The position numbers and the translations under genes are program-made. A stretch of DNA of 64,000 nt from Adenophora triphylla var. japonica (taxonomy: Eukaryota > Streptophyta > Magnoliopsida > Asterales > Campanulaceae). The stretch covers positions 186,001 to 250,000 of the forward strand of contig JAFEMH010000166.1 of assembly GCA_022495995.1 (NCBI GenBank), in the 5' to 3' direction. Positions 1 through 12,871 of the stretch are shown here, one piece after another (positions within the stretch are counted from its first letter, which is position 1; the number at the start of each line of letters is the position of its first letter). The notes under the pieces were generated by a model. The model was not told where the DNA came from and ran no database searches. It worked only from the letters and a program-made list of their open reading frames with translations.

Positions 1-437
1 TTGTATGCAATTTGAAAGCTATTTTTCTTATTGAGTTGGTTATTGATTATTTTTTCGGAATCGATTACTGTTGATAGTTTTGGTGGATTGAAGTTTTCGT
101 GGTTTTTGATATTGTTTGGGTGTTTGGGTGCAAATTTTTTATTCAGAATTGTTGGTCTGGGTTGAATTGGATTTTCTGGAGTTCGTGAAGGTTGATTGAA
201 ACGTTTGTTTGAATTTGTTGGTTTGAGAATTTTGGTGTTTCTGGGTTTTGATCTTGTGGAGTTCATTTGATTTTGTTGAGTTTTCATGTTTGGAAGTTAG
301 ATTTGGGGGTAATAAGGCGTTGGATAATTGTGAAGGTAGTTGAAGTTAGTTTCTTAGTTTCTGGGTTCAGATCTTCAAATCTTCATAAGATTTGAAGATC
401 TTCAAAGTTTGGGTTCATTACTTTTGATTACGTGGGT
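1..437 (+). other. Tat copy A leader (5' untranslated region)
   Basis: Non-coding, T- and G-rich leader that aligns with 25274-25738 of copy B. The two copies match closely at first, diverge between about 280 and 350, and converge again at the hairpin at 369-401. The ATG that opens gag in copy B is lost here (ATT in place of ATG near 438). No gene is visible. Confidence 0.75.
369..401 (+). repeat. Perfect 15-bp leader hairpin
   Basis: The left arm AGATCTTCAAATCTT (369-383) and right arm AAGATTTGAAGATCT (387-401) are exact reverse complements around a CAT loop. It lies about 40 bases before the gag start. Copy B keeps it at 25663-25695 with one mismatch. The position would suit a packaging, dimerisation or translation-control structure, but that role is inference. 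Confidence 0.8.
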
Positions 438-2160
438 GATAAGAAATTGCAACTCTAGAAAATGGCATGGTTACTCAGAAGACGTTGGGAGGAAGGAGTC
501 TTATCCCGCCTATTACAGGAATGGGGACTATGGGAACAATTGGGGCAAAAGACACTTCTACCTCGCAGCAGGTTATTCCAGAAGAGAGAGAGCGGGTTAC
601 TAGAGACGGGAGAGAAAGAAACGTAATGTCACCATAGCCAGAAGATGAGGTGGACGTGGAGGAGGAAAGTTTGAGGATTCACAACAACTTAATTTTACAG
701 TTGTTGGAGAATAACAACCGATTAATGACTTTGAAGAAGAAGCCTACTCCTATCCCGCAGGGTTTGTTGAAGGCAGTAGAGGAAGGGAATAAGGGGGCAG
801 ACAAAGGAATAATTGTGCTAGATGATGGTGAGCGACAAAAGGAGACAGAGCCCGAAAAGCATAAGGAGATCGAGGCGAGATTGGATGGGCCACAGAAGCG
901 GAAAGCCGGGGAGTATTTGGAGAATGGGCGAAAAATCAAAGTGTATCATTGGCCGCATACATCACAAATGTCGTCTTTTTATTGTGAAAATGATGAGGAT
1001 GACACTGCTTCAAATGAAGAAGGATATGGAGAGCAAGAAGTGAAGGCTTCTAGAGGGGGCAAGAAATCTAAGCAGCTAGAGAAGGGAAAGTGCGTGGGAG
1101 TAAGCCGCTTTGGAGAGGAAGATGGATTAAAGAAACGGATGGCCGAGATGGTGAGAAGGTTGGCGGAGTTGGAAATGGGTGGTGTAATTGATAGCGAGAA
1201 GGATTCATTTGTCGCTCCATTTGCCAAGTATATTCAGGAGGCGGAGCCCACTCCTGAATTTCGTTTGCCCACATTGACTAAGTATGCGGGAGTAACCACA
1301 GCCAGGACCCATGTGGAGGGATTTGAAGTTACTATGGCGATATTGACCAAAGATGATGCATTGCTGTGCAAAACTTTTGCCAGCACCTTGGAGCTTCAAG
1401 CTTTAGATTGGTTCATGCAGCAACCCGCCAATTCTATTCTGGAATATCAAGATTTCAAAAGAAAGTTCTTGGCGAGATTTGGAGCTGTGGGGACCCAGCC
1501 GGTGGTATTGCAAGAATTGATTGGGATTAAGCAGAAAGCGGGAGAGGGGCTGGTAACCTATACCAACAGTTTTTTGTTGATTGCTAACCAAATTTCCGAG
1601 ATAGAGCCCTAGTACGTGATCATGATGTATATGTCTGGCCTGACATCAGAATCTTTTAAAAGGAATTGAGAATGAGGTTGCCAACAACTTTAGGCGAGCT
1701 ATATGAGCGGGTTAAAGCGTATTGTGGAGGAGAAGACATTGAAGAAGGAACGTCTAACACTTCGAGAAAAAATGTTAAGGACAGAATTGAGTATGTTAAG
1801 GATGAAAATGCGACTCAAGGGGGAGGTCGAGGAAATCAAGCCGGCGGCAGAGGTGGAGGCCGTGCTGGAGGTCGCGGGGCAAGGAGGATAATCAGATTTG
1901 CGAGACTGAATGCCAGGCCGAGTGAAATATTGCGAGCTGTTGAACTTCCAGCGGCATTCGAGATGACAGACAGAGGGGGAGAAATATGAGTTAGTATTGT
2001 AATTATCACAGGGATCGGGGGCATGATACAGATAATTGTTATAACTTGAAGAAGGTGATTCAATCTAAATTTGATAGGGGCGAGTTACAGGAGTATGTAA
2101 TGCCTGAATAGAATGTAGAAGCCCGCGGAGGAAATGGCGACAGAAATGAAATTATGGTGA
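438..2160 (+). pseudogene. gag: Tat copy A gag (broken)
   Basis: Aligns along its length with copy B gag. The longest open piece (650-1612) has an acidic N-terminal part and then a capsid-like region with the plant Tat pattern (EFRLPTLTKYAG ... CKTFASTLELQALDWF ... KFLARFG). After it come a Gly/Arg-rich stretch and a CNYHRDRGHDTDNC zinc-knuckle-like motif; the codon just before this motif's Cys is damaged in this copy. Breaks: start codon lost, TAG near 457, TAG near 637, TAG at 1610-1612, a one-base deletion near 1656, TGA at 1987-1989, and further TAGs near 1996 and 2110. One site of difference from copy B is an open codon here: copy B has a TGA at 26384-26386 where A reads Cys. No function is expected. 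Confidence 0.85.
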
Positions 2161-3200
2161 TTCATGAACCGGCGAGTATTACTTGTCTAAGTAATCAGAT
2201 TATGTCCCTGTCACACACTTGCCATATCCCTGCTTACCCGCCAAGTGAAGAGAGGATAATTAGCTTTTCAGGGCGAGAATTGGCTTTAACTCCAAGCCAT
2301 AGATGTCAGCCAGTGGTGATTTCAATTGCTCCAGGGAATAGTATTTTGCACAAAGTGTTGGTAGATTCATGAGCAAGTTACAACATTCTATATTATGAAG
2401 CTTTTAAGAAGATGAGATATACTGAGGCCAATCTGGTGCCCTACAAGGGATTTTTGGAGGGATTTACAAACCATACTGTGCGGGTCAAGGGAACAATTTC
2501 ATTGGCAGTGGAGATAGGAGAAGGCGAGATGGTGAGAACTCGCACTGTTGAGTTCATGGTGATTGATTTGGTGTCGCCTTACAACGCCATTGTGGGTATT
2601 CCGTTTATGCAGACATTTGAAATGGTTGTTTCCATCCCGCATCAGCGAGTCAAATTCCCTACTCCAAAAGGAATTGCTTGCTTGAAGAGTGAAGTTAAGG
2701 AAGTGATTCAGAAGAAGATTGAGATGCAAACGGCGGCAAGAGCGAGCACAAGCTCACTTTCCACGGCTTTGATGGTGCGAGATGCGAGAATCAACATGAT
2801 CACCGACTTAGGAGGGTGTGATGACTGGGAGGAAACAGAAAGCATGAGGAATAAGTCGGCGATCATTGTTATTAATGAAAGGGCGGAAGAGGAAGTGCTA
2901 TGAGAAAAGAATAATGAGCGGGATGCAGAAGTAGAGATGGTGGAGGAAAGATCAGAATGGAATTTGATGGCACTGGTTACAATGCGAGCCGAGATGGCAT
3001 GGTCAAGGTCTGCAGAATTTGTTAAAATGAAGGAACCCCGTATTGAAGAGATAGTTGATTCGAATAGTGAAGAATGTGAAGAGATTGAGGTAGAAACACC
3101 TGAAGGTGTGTCACTTGTTAGGAGCAAAAAGGGTGATAGCAGCGACAAAGGTGGCAAGAGATGAGTAAATGAAAGAAAGGCGACTGAGATGGAGGTAGAT
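2161..3200 (+). pseudogene. Tat copy A protease and acidic linker (broken, cut by copia insertion)
   Basis: Continues the polyprotein after gag. The aspartic protease core is recognisable around 2350-2620: a VLVDS active-site strand, then IVGIPFMQTFEMVV as the flap/second half. The Gly of the D-S-G triad is a TGA stop at 2370-2372; copy B has GGA there. Downstream is a long acidic Glu/Ser-rich linker toward RT, with a stop near 2901. The reading is cut at 3200 by the copia array and resumes at 18220. Confidence 0.8.
3196..3200 (+). repeat. Target-site duplication TAGAT, left
   Basis: TAGAT immediately precedes the copia LTR. The same five bases follow the last LTR at 18220-18224, and copy B has the uninterrupted site near 28490-28496. 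This fixes the boundaries of the insertion exactly. Confidence 0.92.
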
Positions 3201-4557
3201 TGTTGGTGTTATGCCCTAGGCCTATGATTGATAGACTTATGTGTTGACATTATTTATTATTATATGAGATGTTTATTATTTGATTATTATATGTTTTGTA
3301 TATTTGTTTATAATAATCTCTGTCCCTAATTATTAAGAGAATAAATTAGTATAATTGTCAATGGATAATCATGTGATGATTATATGCATAAGAGATGCAC
3401 ATTGAAATTATGGGTACTTGTTAGAGAACAAGTGACTGGACATGACCCGCATGAGATTTATGTCATGGTCAAATGTCATACTTAAATCTCATACGGTTAC
3501 TTCATTTATTTCCTAGACCTAAGATTATCGTAACCTTACATATGATGAAAGTCATGTTTGATTTTAGTCAAACGATATCTTAACACGATATCTATAAAGA
3601 CTATCATTGGCATGATCGGATTCATGATGGGAAGGATGATAAGTCAAGAAGGAATTTGTCCCTCGGAAGAGAGATGTTATGCTTGGGCCCTCGATGAGTG
3701 ATAATGATGAAAGTGTATGGCCGTACCCCAATATGATTGGAATTATCATTATACTCAAGAATCGAGAAAGCATTGAACAATAACAAGTTGACAAGGACCA
3801 TGACTTGTGTTCAATATAACATCGTGAGACAAAGGGATAAATGGAAGTACACCATTGGAAACGTGAACTCTTACGTTACATTATTTGGGTAGACATAATG
3901 GCTTGCTAGAGTCCGCTTATGTCTTATGAGGTTCGATATGATCGAACTCATTGCCAATATAATGTAATCCTATTGGGTCACACACAACTAGAATGAATTG
4001 GTTAAACCGGAGGAAGAATAGTTGAGAGTTTACGTATACGGCTATATATACCGCGCGACATATTAAGCCAATGGCTTAATATACCGCGCGACATATATCG
4101 AACTGTACGCGTTTTTGACAGACTGTCTCTCCTAATACGATTAGGAGAAGTATTCTTACTATTGTAGTATAAATACAAGGGTTACATCGGACCTAGAAGC
4201 TAGCCGAAATTTTCAATCAAAATTCACAACAAAATACTCTCAATATTCTTCAAGGTTTTAGATCTAGCAATCATCGAGAAGTTGTTCTTGGATTTATTCA
4301 AAGGTGTGGATACCAAAAGAGGGTCTTCGCTCGTTCATCGATCAAGGCCTAGAGTTCAAGCAAGTTGAAGAACGAAGTTTGTGATTCGATATCACATAAT
4401 CAAAATCGTTCGATAGCTCAAGACCGGAAAGCGTTTCAAGGTTGGTTTAATTCTATCTCATAGGAATTTAAATTAATTGTATAGAACGGATCCTAGGGCT
4501 TCTTGGGTTTTATGTTTTTAATGCTTAATTCCGCTAGCATGGACCCGTAAAACCCAG
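3201..4557 (+). repeat. Copia LTR 1
   Basis: Starts TGTTGGTGTTATG and ends near CCCA..., before a methionine-tRNA-like primer site. It contains a TATA box at 4168-4175 and two CGCGCGACATAT boxes just upstream. The 3' boundary is uncertain by a base or two, because the last bases read CCCAGC here, CCCAAC in LTR 2 and CCCAACA in LTR 3. Confidence 0.88.
4048..4175 (+). promoter_or_regulatory. Copia LTR 1 core promoter with duplicated CGCGCGACATAT boxes
   Basis: TATAAATA at 4168-4175 is preceded by two copies of CCGCGCGACATAT (near 4051 and 4083) flanking the palindrome ATTAAGCCAATGGCTTAAT. The same arrangement occurs before TATA boxes at 10983-10990 (LTR 2) and 17827-17834 (LTR 3). A TATA box in an LTR normally sets the start of the genomic RNA; the role of the duplicated boxes is inference. 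Confidence 0.65.
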
Positions 4558-4560
4558 CGG

Positions 4561-4573
4561 TGGTATCGAGCCC
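4561..4573 (+). other. Primer-binding site, copia copy 1
   Basis: TGGTATCGAGCC directly after the LTR differs by one missing A from TGGTATCAGAGCC, the usual plant copia site complementary to initiator methionine tRNA. Copy 2 has the same missing A at 11371. Either the ancestor carried it or it is a repeated read error at a CAG. Confidence 0.8.
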
Positions 4574-6053
4574 CGTTCGTATGGTTAAGTTTGAATTAAC
4601 ATGCTAGATTTAAGATATAAATTGTTTATATGCTTATTGCATGTTTTGTATGCGATAGAATTTTTAATTGTTTATGTGAAACAATGTGAAAATCGTTTTC
4701 GAATTATCTTTGAATTAAATCTGTAAAAAGGATGTTTTACGTGATTTAATTACATGTAATCTGTATTGGTTCGAATCTGGAAATTCTGTAACCTGGCTAC
4801 TTTGGTCGCGCGACATATTGAGCCATGTGGAGTTCGGGTTAAGCGGCTGTTAGGTCGCGCGACATATCAAGCCTCGGGCGTGTTGTCACGCGACATAATA
4901 AGCCAAAGCGGCGAGAATCGGTTTGTTCAATTTTTACGCTATTACGTGATTGTGTTTACAATCGATATGTTGATATGAAAATCTGGATGTTATAAAATTG
5001 AGTTTATAAGTCCGCGATAGATTGATTCATTGATATACATGATTAATTGATTAAAATGTGATTTTAATAATTATTGCAATGTATATGAAAATGCGGATGT
5101 TATAAAATTGAGTTTATAAGTCCATGCTAGATTGATTCATTGATATGCATGATTAATTGATTAAAATATGATTTTAATAATTATTGCGATGCATGTTTTA
5201 TTTGTTCTTACATGTTAAGAATTTTTTTTTTTTAAATTAGATGTTTAGTTGAAACATGATATTTAGTTTCCTAATATGTTTAGATTTAGACATTGTAAAT
5301 TTTGGATTTTATGATTGTTTATGGAAACAAGTCATAAATACGCGAAATTTAAAGGAAGCGATTGTTTATAAAAGGTAGGGATTATGTTGCCTAATCGAGT
5401 TGATTTCTAATTATGCATGTCTAGGAGAGTTACGTCGAAGGAAGAGTTGGTACTTAAGAAGTCCTTGTGGCTCACCTATCTTCACGGGAACTTACAGTGC
5501 ATGATTTTGACTATCTTTACGACATGCTTATAATCTACCTTTAAAGAACCTTCATTTAACTTTTAAGTTCTTTATGCCAATTCATGATTAAAAACACTTG
5601 AGACCATTCGGATAGTTTTGGGTGGGCTTGCCATAGCAAGGTGCTTTGATTCTATTCGAATGCGAGCAAGATGAGGAAATGGTGGTTCCTATACGTTTTA
5701 AAGTGAATGAACTTAATTGGGTTATCAAAATGGTTTTGGACCCAAGGCATAAGATGAGATTAAAATATGCCTAGACATATGATGTCTTGAATTGATCTCA
5801 TAAAAGATCTAAGAGTCATATATGTGATATGATTGATGTTTTCTACCTAATTAATTTAATTTTGAGCGGTTTTGCCATAGCAAACTTGAAATTGAATTAA
5901 AGTTGGATCTTAGCCCATTAAATGTATATTATGCTTATTTGCATTTGAAGGTGTATAATTTAGTGGGAGCATTTATTTAAATGCACTATACTTCTCATAT
6001 GATATGTTTACTTATATGTGTTCATATTTTATGTATATCTTTTTGTAGAATAA
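4574..6053 (+). other. Copia copy 1 long leader with direct repeats
   Basis: About 1.5 kb of AT-rich, apparently non-coding leader. It has three more CGCGACATA boxes (near 4808, 4854 and 4888), each followed by an AGCC, matching the boxes in the LTR promoter. A 110-bp direct duplication follows (units starting near 4971 and 5081), each carrying ATGTTATAAAATTGAGTTTATAAG. I see no gene. Confidence 0.7.
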
Positions 6054-9000
6054 ATGGCATCAAACAATAATCACTTTTCAGCTGCGATGCGTCCTTGAGA
6101 AGGAAAAGTTGGAAGAGAATGGTACAAACTATATGGATTGGATCCGTAGTTTGAGAATTGTTCTCAAACAAGAGGAGAAAGCATGCGTTCTCATGAACTG
6201 TTCCACACGAACCTGCGCCAATCTTTGCTAGGGCAATAAGGGAACAATATACGAAGCACAAGCGTGACTCTACGGATGTTGGTTGCCTTATGCTCTCCGC
6301 CATGTGCAAGAGTCTTGAGAAGAATCTTGAGCACTTGGGGACGATCGACTTAAACAATCGGGTGATGGAAATGTTCCAAGTTCAAGCTAGGCAAGAAAGG
6401 TACAACACGGTTGCGGCCTTGACCTCATGCAAGATGAGTGAAGGACAAGGCTGTTGGTCCCCGTGCTCTCAAGTTAAAGGGCCACATTGAGCATCTTGAA
6501 AGGCTCGGTTTTCCAATTAGCCAAGAGTTGGCTACCGACATAATATTGAATTCATTACCTAAAAGTTTTAGTCATTTCATAATGCACTATAACATGGGTG
6601 GAATGAATAGAAACCTTTCAGAGTTAGTTCAAATGTTGACTCTTTGCGGAAACCAATATTGTCGAGAAGAAAACCGATCAAGTGCTAATGGTTAACAAGG
6701 AAAGGGTTCAAGGGTAAAGGAAAAGCAAAGGTTGCTAATCCTAAGGCAAAGGTTGCCAAGCCCAAAGAGGCTTCAAGCCTAAAGAGGCTAAGCCTAAGTC
6801 CCGAAGGGACGCAATGCTTCCATTGCAATGAGATTGGACATTGGAGGAGAAAGCTGCGCAAAATACAAGGAAGCACGAAGAAGAGCAAAGGAGTTGCTTC
6901 AACTTCGGGTATCTTTGTTATAGATATATTCCTATCTACTTCTAGTTCTTGGGTATTGGATACCGGATGTGGAACTCACATTTGTTTAAATGTGCGGGGT
7001 CTAAGAAACGGAAGGATGCTTAAGGAAGGTGAAGTGGACCTACGTGTGGGGAATGGAGCAAGAGTTCTTTGCATTAGCCGTAGGAACTTATGAAGTTACT
7101 TTACCTAGTGGACTAATACTTGTTTTGAACAATTGTTATTACGTTCCGGCTTTAAGTAGGAATATTATTTCGATTTCATGTTTGGATAATGAAGGTTTTA
7201 ATTTTCTTATATGTGATAAGAAATTTTCTATTCACAAAGAGTGATATGCATTATTATCTTCTTTGTTTCATTCAATGGCCTTTATGTTCTTGATATTGAA
7301 AATCGTGATAATGATGTCTATAACATTAACAAGAAATCTAAACCCGATGATGTAAACCACACTTACTTATGGCATTGTCGTCTTGGCCACATAAACGAAA
7401 CGCATTTCTAAACTCCACAAAGATGGATTTTGGACTCACATGATTATGAATCATATGAGACATGCGAGTCTTGTTTACTTGGCAAGATGACCAAGGACCC
7501 ATTTACCAAAACCGGTGAAAGGGCGGGCGACTTATTAGGACTCATACATACCGATGTATGTGGGCACATGGTAGCGATGCTAGGGGAGGATTTCGGTACT
7601 TCATAACATTCGCGATGATTATAGTAGATTTGGATATGTTTATCTAATGAAACATAAAAGTGAATCGTTTGAGATATTTCGAATATTTCAAAATGAGGTG
7701 CAAAATCAACTTGGCAAAACTATTAAGGTACTTCGATCCGATCGAGGTGGTGAATATTTGAGCCAAGAATTTGTGATCATCTTAAGAGTTGTGGAATCAT
7801 TTCGAACTCTCTCCACTGGAACACCACAATGGAATGGTGTGTACGAAAGGAGGAATAGAACTTTGTTGGACATGGTTCGTTCTATGATGAGTCAAGTTGA
7901 GCTTCCTTTATCCTTTTGGGGACATGCACTAGAAAGCTGCTGCTTTCACTATAAACGAGTTCCTACCAAATCGGTTCAAAAGACCCCATATGAGATGTGG
8001 CATGGAAGAAAACCTAGTTTGTCTTTCATGAAGATTTGGGGTTGCGATGCATATGTCAAGAAGTTAACTTCCGACAAGCTAGCACCTAAATACGATAAAT
8101 GTGTTTTCGTGGGATATCTAAGGAAACCAAAGGATACTATTTCTACAAGAAACGAGAACAAAGTGTTTGTTGCTCGAAATGGTACTTTCTTAGAAAAAGA
8201 GTTTCTTCGCAAAGGAACCGGTGGGAGTAAAATAGATCTCGAAGAAGTTCGAGAACCCGAAAACAACATTGAACCAATGGTAGAAGCGAACCAAGTTCAC
8301 AAACCGTTGTGGAACCGGTTCAAGATGCACAAGTTCCTCGCCGAAGTGGTAAGTCACGATCCGAACCCGAGAGATATGGATTTCTCGTTACGGAAAGTGA
8401 TGAAGTGGAGTTAATCGAAAATGATGAACCCACTTGCTATCGAAGCGATGTCGCTCCGGATTCGGAAAAATGGCAAGAAGCCATGAAGTCCGAATTACAA
8501 TCCATGGGCGATAATCAAGTTTGGAACTTGATTGATCCACCCGAAGGTGTAAAAACCATAGGGTGCAAATGGGTTTTCAAGAAGAAGACCGACATGGATG
8601 GGAAGGTGCACACCTATAAGGCTAGGCTAGTAGCTAAGGGATATAGGCGGACTCATGGCATTGACTATGATGAAACCTTTTCGCACTTTGTAGCTATGCT
8701 TAAGTCTATTAGAATTTTACTTGCCATAGCCGCATATTATGACTATGAGATATGGCAAATGGATGTCAAAACGGCTTTCCTTAATGGGAAGTTACTTGAG
8801 GATGTATACATGATACAACTGAAGGTTTTGTCGATCCGAGAAAATTCTAACAAGGTGTGTAAGTTGCGAGAAATCCATTTATGGATTGAAGCAAGCTTGA
8901 GGAGTTGGAATCTACGTTTTGATGAAGCAATCAAGGAGTTTGGTTTTATCAAGAACGAAGATGAACCTTGTGTATACAAGAAAATTAGTGGGAGCGTGGC

Positions 9001-10005
9001 ACTATTTTTAGTGTTGTATGTCGACGATATCTTACTCATTGGAAATGACGTTCTGCACTAGAAGGCTGTCAAGTCTTGGTTGGGAAAGTGCTTTTCAATG
9101 AAAGATAAGGGCGAAGCCGCATATATCCTTGATATTAAGATTTATAGAGATAGATCTAAGAGGATGATTGGTTTAAGTCAAAATACTTACATTGACAAAG
9201 TCCTTAGAAGATTCCAAATGGAAAATTCTAAAAGAGGAAACTTGCCAATGTTGCATGGTATATCTCTTAGCAAGAATCAAAGTCCTAAGACTAATGATGA
9301 GCGAAAGAGAATGAACGGTATTCCATATGCTTCGGCAATTGGGTCTATCATGTATGCTATGTTATGTACTAGACCCGACATCTCGTGTGCTCTAAGCATG
9401 ACGAGTAGGTACCAATCGGATCCCGGCGAACCACATTGGATAGCGATCAAGAATATCCTTAAGTACTTACGAAGAACTAAGGATGTATTCTTGGTCTTTG
9501 GAGGAATGGAAGAAGATCTTGTAGTAAAAGGCTACGCGAGATGCTAGCTTCCAAGCCGACAAAGATGATTTCGAATCGCGATCTGGATTTTTGTTTACGC
9601 TTAATGGAGGAAGTGAGTTGGAAAAGTTCCAAGCAAAGTACCGTCGGCGATTCTACAACCGAAGGCGAGTACATAGCGGCATCCGATGCGGCTAAGGAAG
9701 CGGTTTGGATCAAGAAGTTCATTAGTGATTTGGAAGTCGTTCCAAGCATCGAGACCACTATTGAACTTTCTTGTGATAACAATGGTGCCATTGCACAAGC
9801 AAAGGAACCAAGATCACACGAGAGATCAACACATACTTCGGCGTTTCCACATTATCCGTGAGATATGTGAAAGGGAAGACGTTAAGATATGCGAGTAGAC
9901 AACGATGACAACGTGGCGGACCCATTAACTAAGGCTCTCCCGCAAGCTAAACATGATGGTCATGTTAGGTCCATGGGTATTCGATACATGGTAGATTGGG
10001 CCTAG
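6054..10005 (+). pseudogene. Copia copy 1 gag-pol polyprotein (frameshifted)
   Basis: Starts at ATGGCATCAAAC and ends at TAG 10003-10005, just before a purine tract and LTR 2. In order: Gag with a CFHCNEIGHW zinc knuckle (last Cys displaced by a one-base insertion); protease with WVLDTGCGTHIC; integrase with HTDVCGP, SDRGGE and a Glu in NGVYERRN; RT with KARLVAKGY, QMDVKTAFLNG and YVDDILL; RNase H with STTEGEYIAASDAAKEA and CDNNGAIAQAKEPRSH; tail VADPLTKALPQ. The reading changes frame many times, mostly at CAG/CTG. All domain cores are present, so the underlying element may be less damaged than it appears. It is near-identical to the copy at 12872-16843. Confidence 0.88.
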
Positions 10006-10006
10006 T

Positions 10007-10019
10007 GCAAGTGGGAGGC
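10007..10019 (+). other. Polypurine tract before copia LTR 2
   Basis: CAAGTGGGAGGC directly precedes the TGTTGG of LTR 2. It is the typical plus-strand primer of plant copia elements. Copy 2 has the same tract with an extra AAG before LTR 3 (16847-16860). Confidence 0.75.
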
Positions 10020-11368
10020 TGTTGGTGTTATGCCACTAGGCCTATGATTGATAGACTTATGTGTTGACATTATTTATTATTATATGAGATGTTTATTATT
10101 TGATTATTATATGTTTTGTATATTTGTTTATAATAATCTCACCCTAATTATTAAGAGAATAAATTAGTATAATTGTCAATGGATAATCATGTGATGATTA
10201 TATGCATAAGAGATGCACATTGAAATTATGGGTACTTGTTAGAGAACAAGTATTTGGACATGACCCGCATGAGATTTATGTCATGGTCAAATGTCATACT
10301 TAAATCTCATACGGTTACTTCATTTATTTCCTAGACCTAAGATTATCGTAACCTTACATATGATGAAAGTCATGTTTGATTTTAGTCGAAACGATATCGT
10401 AACACGATATCTATAAAGACTAGCATTGGCAGGATCGGATTCATGATGGGAAGGATGATAAGTCAAGAAGGAATTTGTCCCTCGGAAGAGAGATGTTATG
10501 GTTGGGCCCCTCGATGAGTGATAATGATGAAAGTGTATGGCCGTACCCCAATATGATTGGAATTATCATTATACTCAAGAATCGAAAGCATTGAACAATA
10601 ACAAGTTGACAAGGACCATGACTTGTGTTCAATATAACATCGTGAGACAAAGGGATAAATGGAAGTACACCATTGGAAAGCGTGAACTCTTACGTTACAT
10701 TATTTGGGTAGACATAATGGCTTGCTAGAGTCCGCTTATGTCTTATGAGGTTCGATATGATCGAACTTATTGCCAACATAATGTAATCCTATTGGGTCAC
10801 ACACACCTAGCATGAATTGGTTAAGCCGGAGGAAGAATAGTTGAGAGTTTATGTATCGGCTATATATACCGCGCGACATATTAAGCCAATGGCTTAATAT
10901 ACCGCGCGACATATCAAGCCGATACGCGTTTTGACGACTGTCTCTCCTAATACGATTAGGAGAAGTATTCTTACTATTGTAGTATAAATACAAGGGTTAC
11001 ATCGGACCTAGAAGCTAGCCGAAATTTTCAATCAAAATTCACAACAAAATACTCTCAATATTCTTCAAGGTTTTAGATCTAGCAATCATCGAAGTTGTTC
11101 TTGAATTCATTGAAAGGTGTGGATACCAAAAGAGGGTCTTCGCTCGTTCATCGATCAAGGCCTAGAGTTTCAAGCAAGTTGAAGAACGAAGATTGTGATT
11201 CGATATCACATAATCAAATCGTTCGATAGCTCAAGACCGGAAAGCGTTTCAAGGTTGGTTTAATTCTATCTCATAGGAATTTAAATTAATTGTATAGAAC
11301 GGATCCTAGGGCTTCTTGGGTTTTATGTTTTAATGCTTAATTCCATTGCATGGACCGTAAAACCCAAC
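10020..11368 (+). repeat. Copia LTR 2 (shared central LTR)
   Basis: Serves as 3' LTR of copy 1 and 5' LTR of copy 2. It is near-identical to LTR 1 and LTR 3, with small indels concentrated at CTG/CAG/CCG. TATA box at 10983-10990. There is no TSD on either side, as expected for a shared LTR. Confidence 0.88.
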
Positions 11369-12871
11369 GGTGGTATCGAGCCCCGTTCGTATGGTTAAGT
11401 TTGAATTAACATGCTAGATTTAAGATATAAATTGTTTATATGCTTATTGCATGTTTTGTATGCGATAAATTTTTAATTGTTTATGTGAAACAATGTGAAA
11501 ATCGTTTTCGAATTATCTTTGAATTAAATCTGTAAAAAGGATGTTTTACGTGATTTAATTACATGTAATCTGTATTGGTTCGAATACGGAAATTCACGTA
11601 ACACTGGCTACTTTGGTCGCGCGACATATTGAGCCATGTGGAGTTCGGGTTAAGCGGCTGTTAGGTCGCGCGACATATCGAGCCTCTGGCGATGTTGTCA
11701 CGCGACATAATAAGCCAAAGCTGGGCGAGAATCGGTTTGTTCAATTTTTACGCTGTTACGTGATTGTGTTTACAATCGATATGTTGATATGAAAATCTGG
11801 ATGTTATAAAATTGAGTTTTATAAGTCCGCGATAGATTGATTCATTGATATACATGATTAATTGATTAAAATGTGATTTTAATAATTATTGCAATGTATA
11901 TGAAAATGCGGATGTTATAAAATTGAGTTTATAAGTCCATGCTAGATTGATTCATTGATATGCATGATTAATTGATTAAAATATGATTTTAATAATTATT
12001 GCGATGCATGTTTTATTTGTTCTTACATGTTAAGAATTTTTTTTTTTTAAATTAGATGTTTAGTTGAAACATGATATTTAGTTTCCTAATATGTTTAGAT
12101 TTAGACATTGTAAATTTTGGATCTTATGATTGTTTATGGAAACAAGTCATAAATACGCGAAATTTAAAAGGAAGCGATTGTTTATAAAAGGTAGGGATTA
12201 TGTTGCCTAATCGAGTTGATTTCTAATTATGCATGTCTAGGAGAGTTACGTCGAAGGAAGAGTTGGTACTTAAGAAGTCCTTGTGGCTCACCTATCTTCA
12301 CTGGGAACTTACACAGTGCATGATTTTGACTATCTTTCTGACATGCTTATAATCTACCTTTAAAGAACCTTCATTTAACTTTTAAGTTCTTTATGCCAAT
12401 TCATGATTAAAAACACTTGAGACCATTCGGATAGTTTTGGGTGGGCTTGCCATAGCAAGGTGCTTTGATTCTATTCGAATGCGAGCAAGATGAGGAAATG
12501 GTGGTTCCTATACGTTTTAAAGTGAATGAACTTAATTGGGTTATCAAAATGGTTTTGGACCCAAGGCATAAGATGAGATTAAAATATGCCTAGACATATG
12601 ATGTCTTGAATTGATCTCATAAAAGATCTAAGAGTCATATATGTGATATGATTGATGTTTTCTACCTAATTAATTTAATTTTGAGCGGTTTGCCATAGCA
12701 AACTTGAAATTGAATTAAAGTTGGATCTTAGCCCATTAAATGTATATTATGCTTATTTGCATTTGAAGGTGTATAATTTAGTGGGAGCATTTATTTAAAT
12801 GCACTATACTTCTCATATGATATGTTTACTTATATGTGTTCATATTTTATGTATATCTTTTTGTAGAATAA
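11369..12871 (+). other. Copia copy 2 primer site and leader
   Basis: Begins with the methionine-tRNA-like primer site at 11371. It repeats the leader of copy 1, including the three CGCGACATA boxes (near 11619, 11666 and 11700) and the 110-bp direct duplication (near 11787 and 11897). No gene is visible. Confidence 0.75.
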
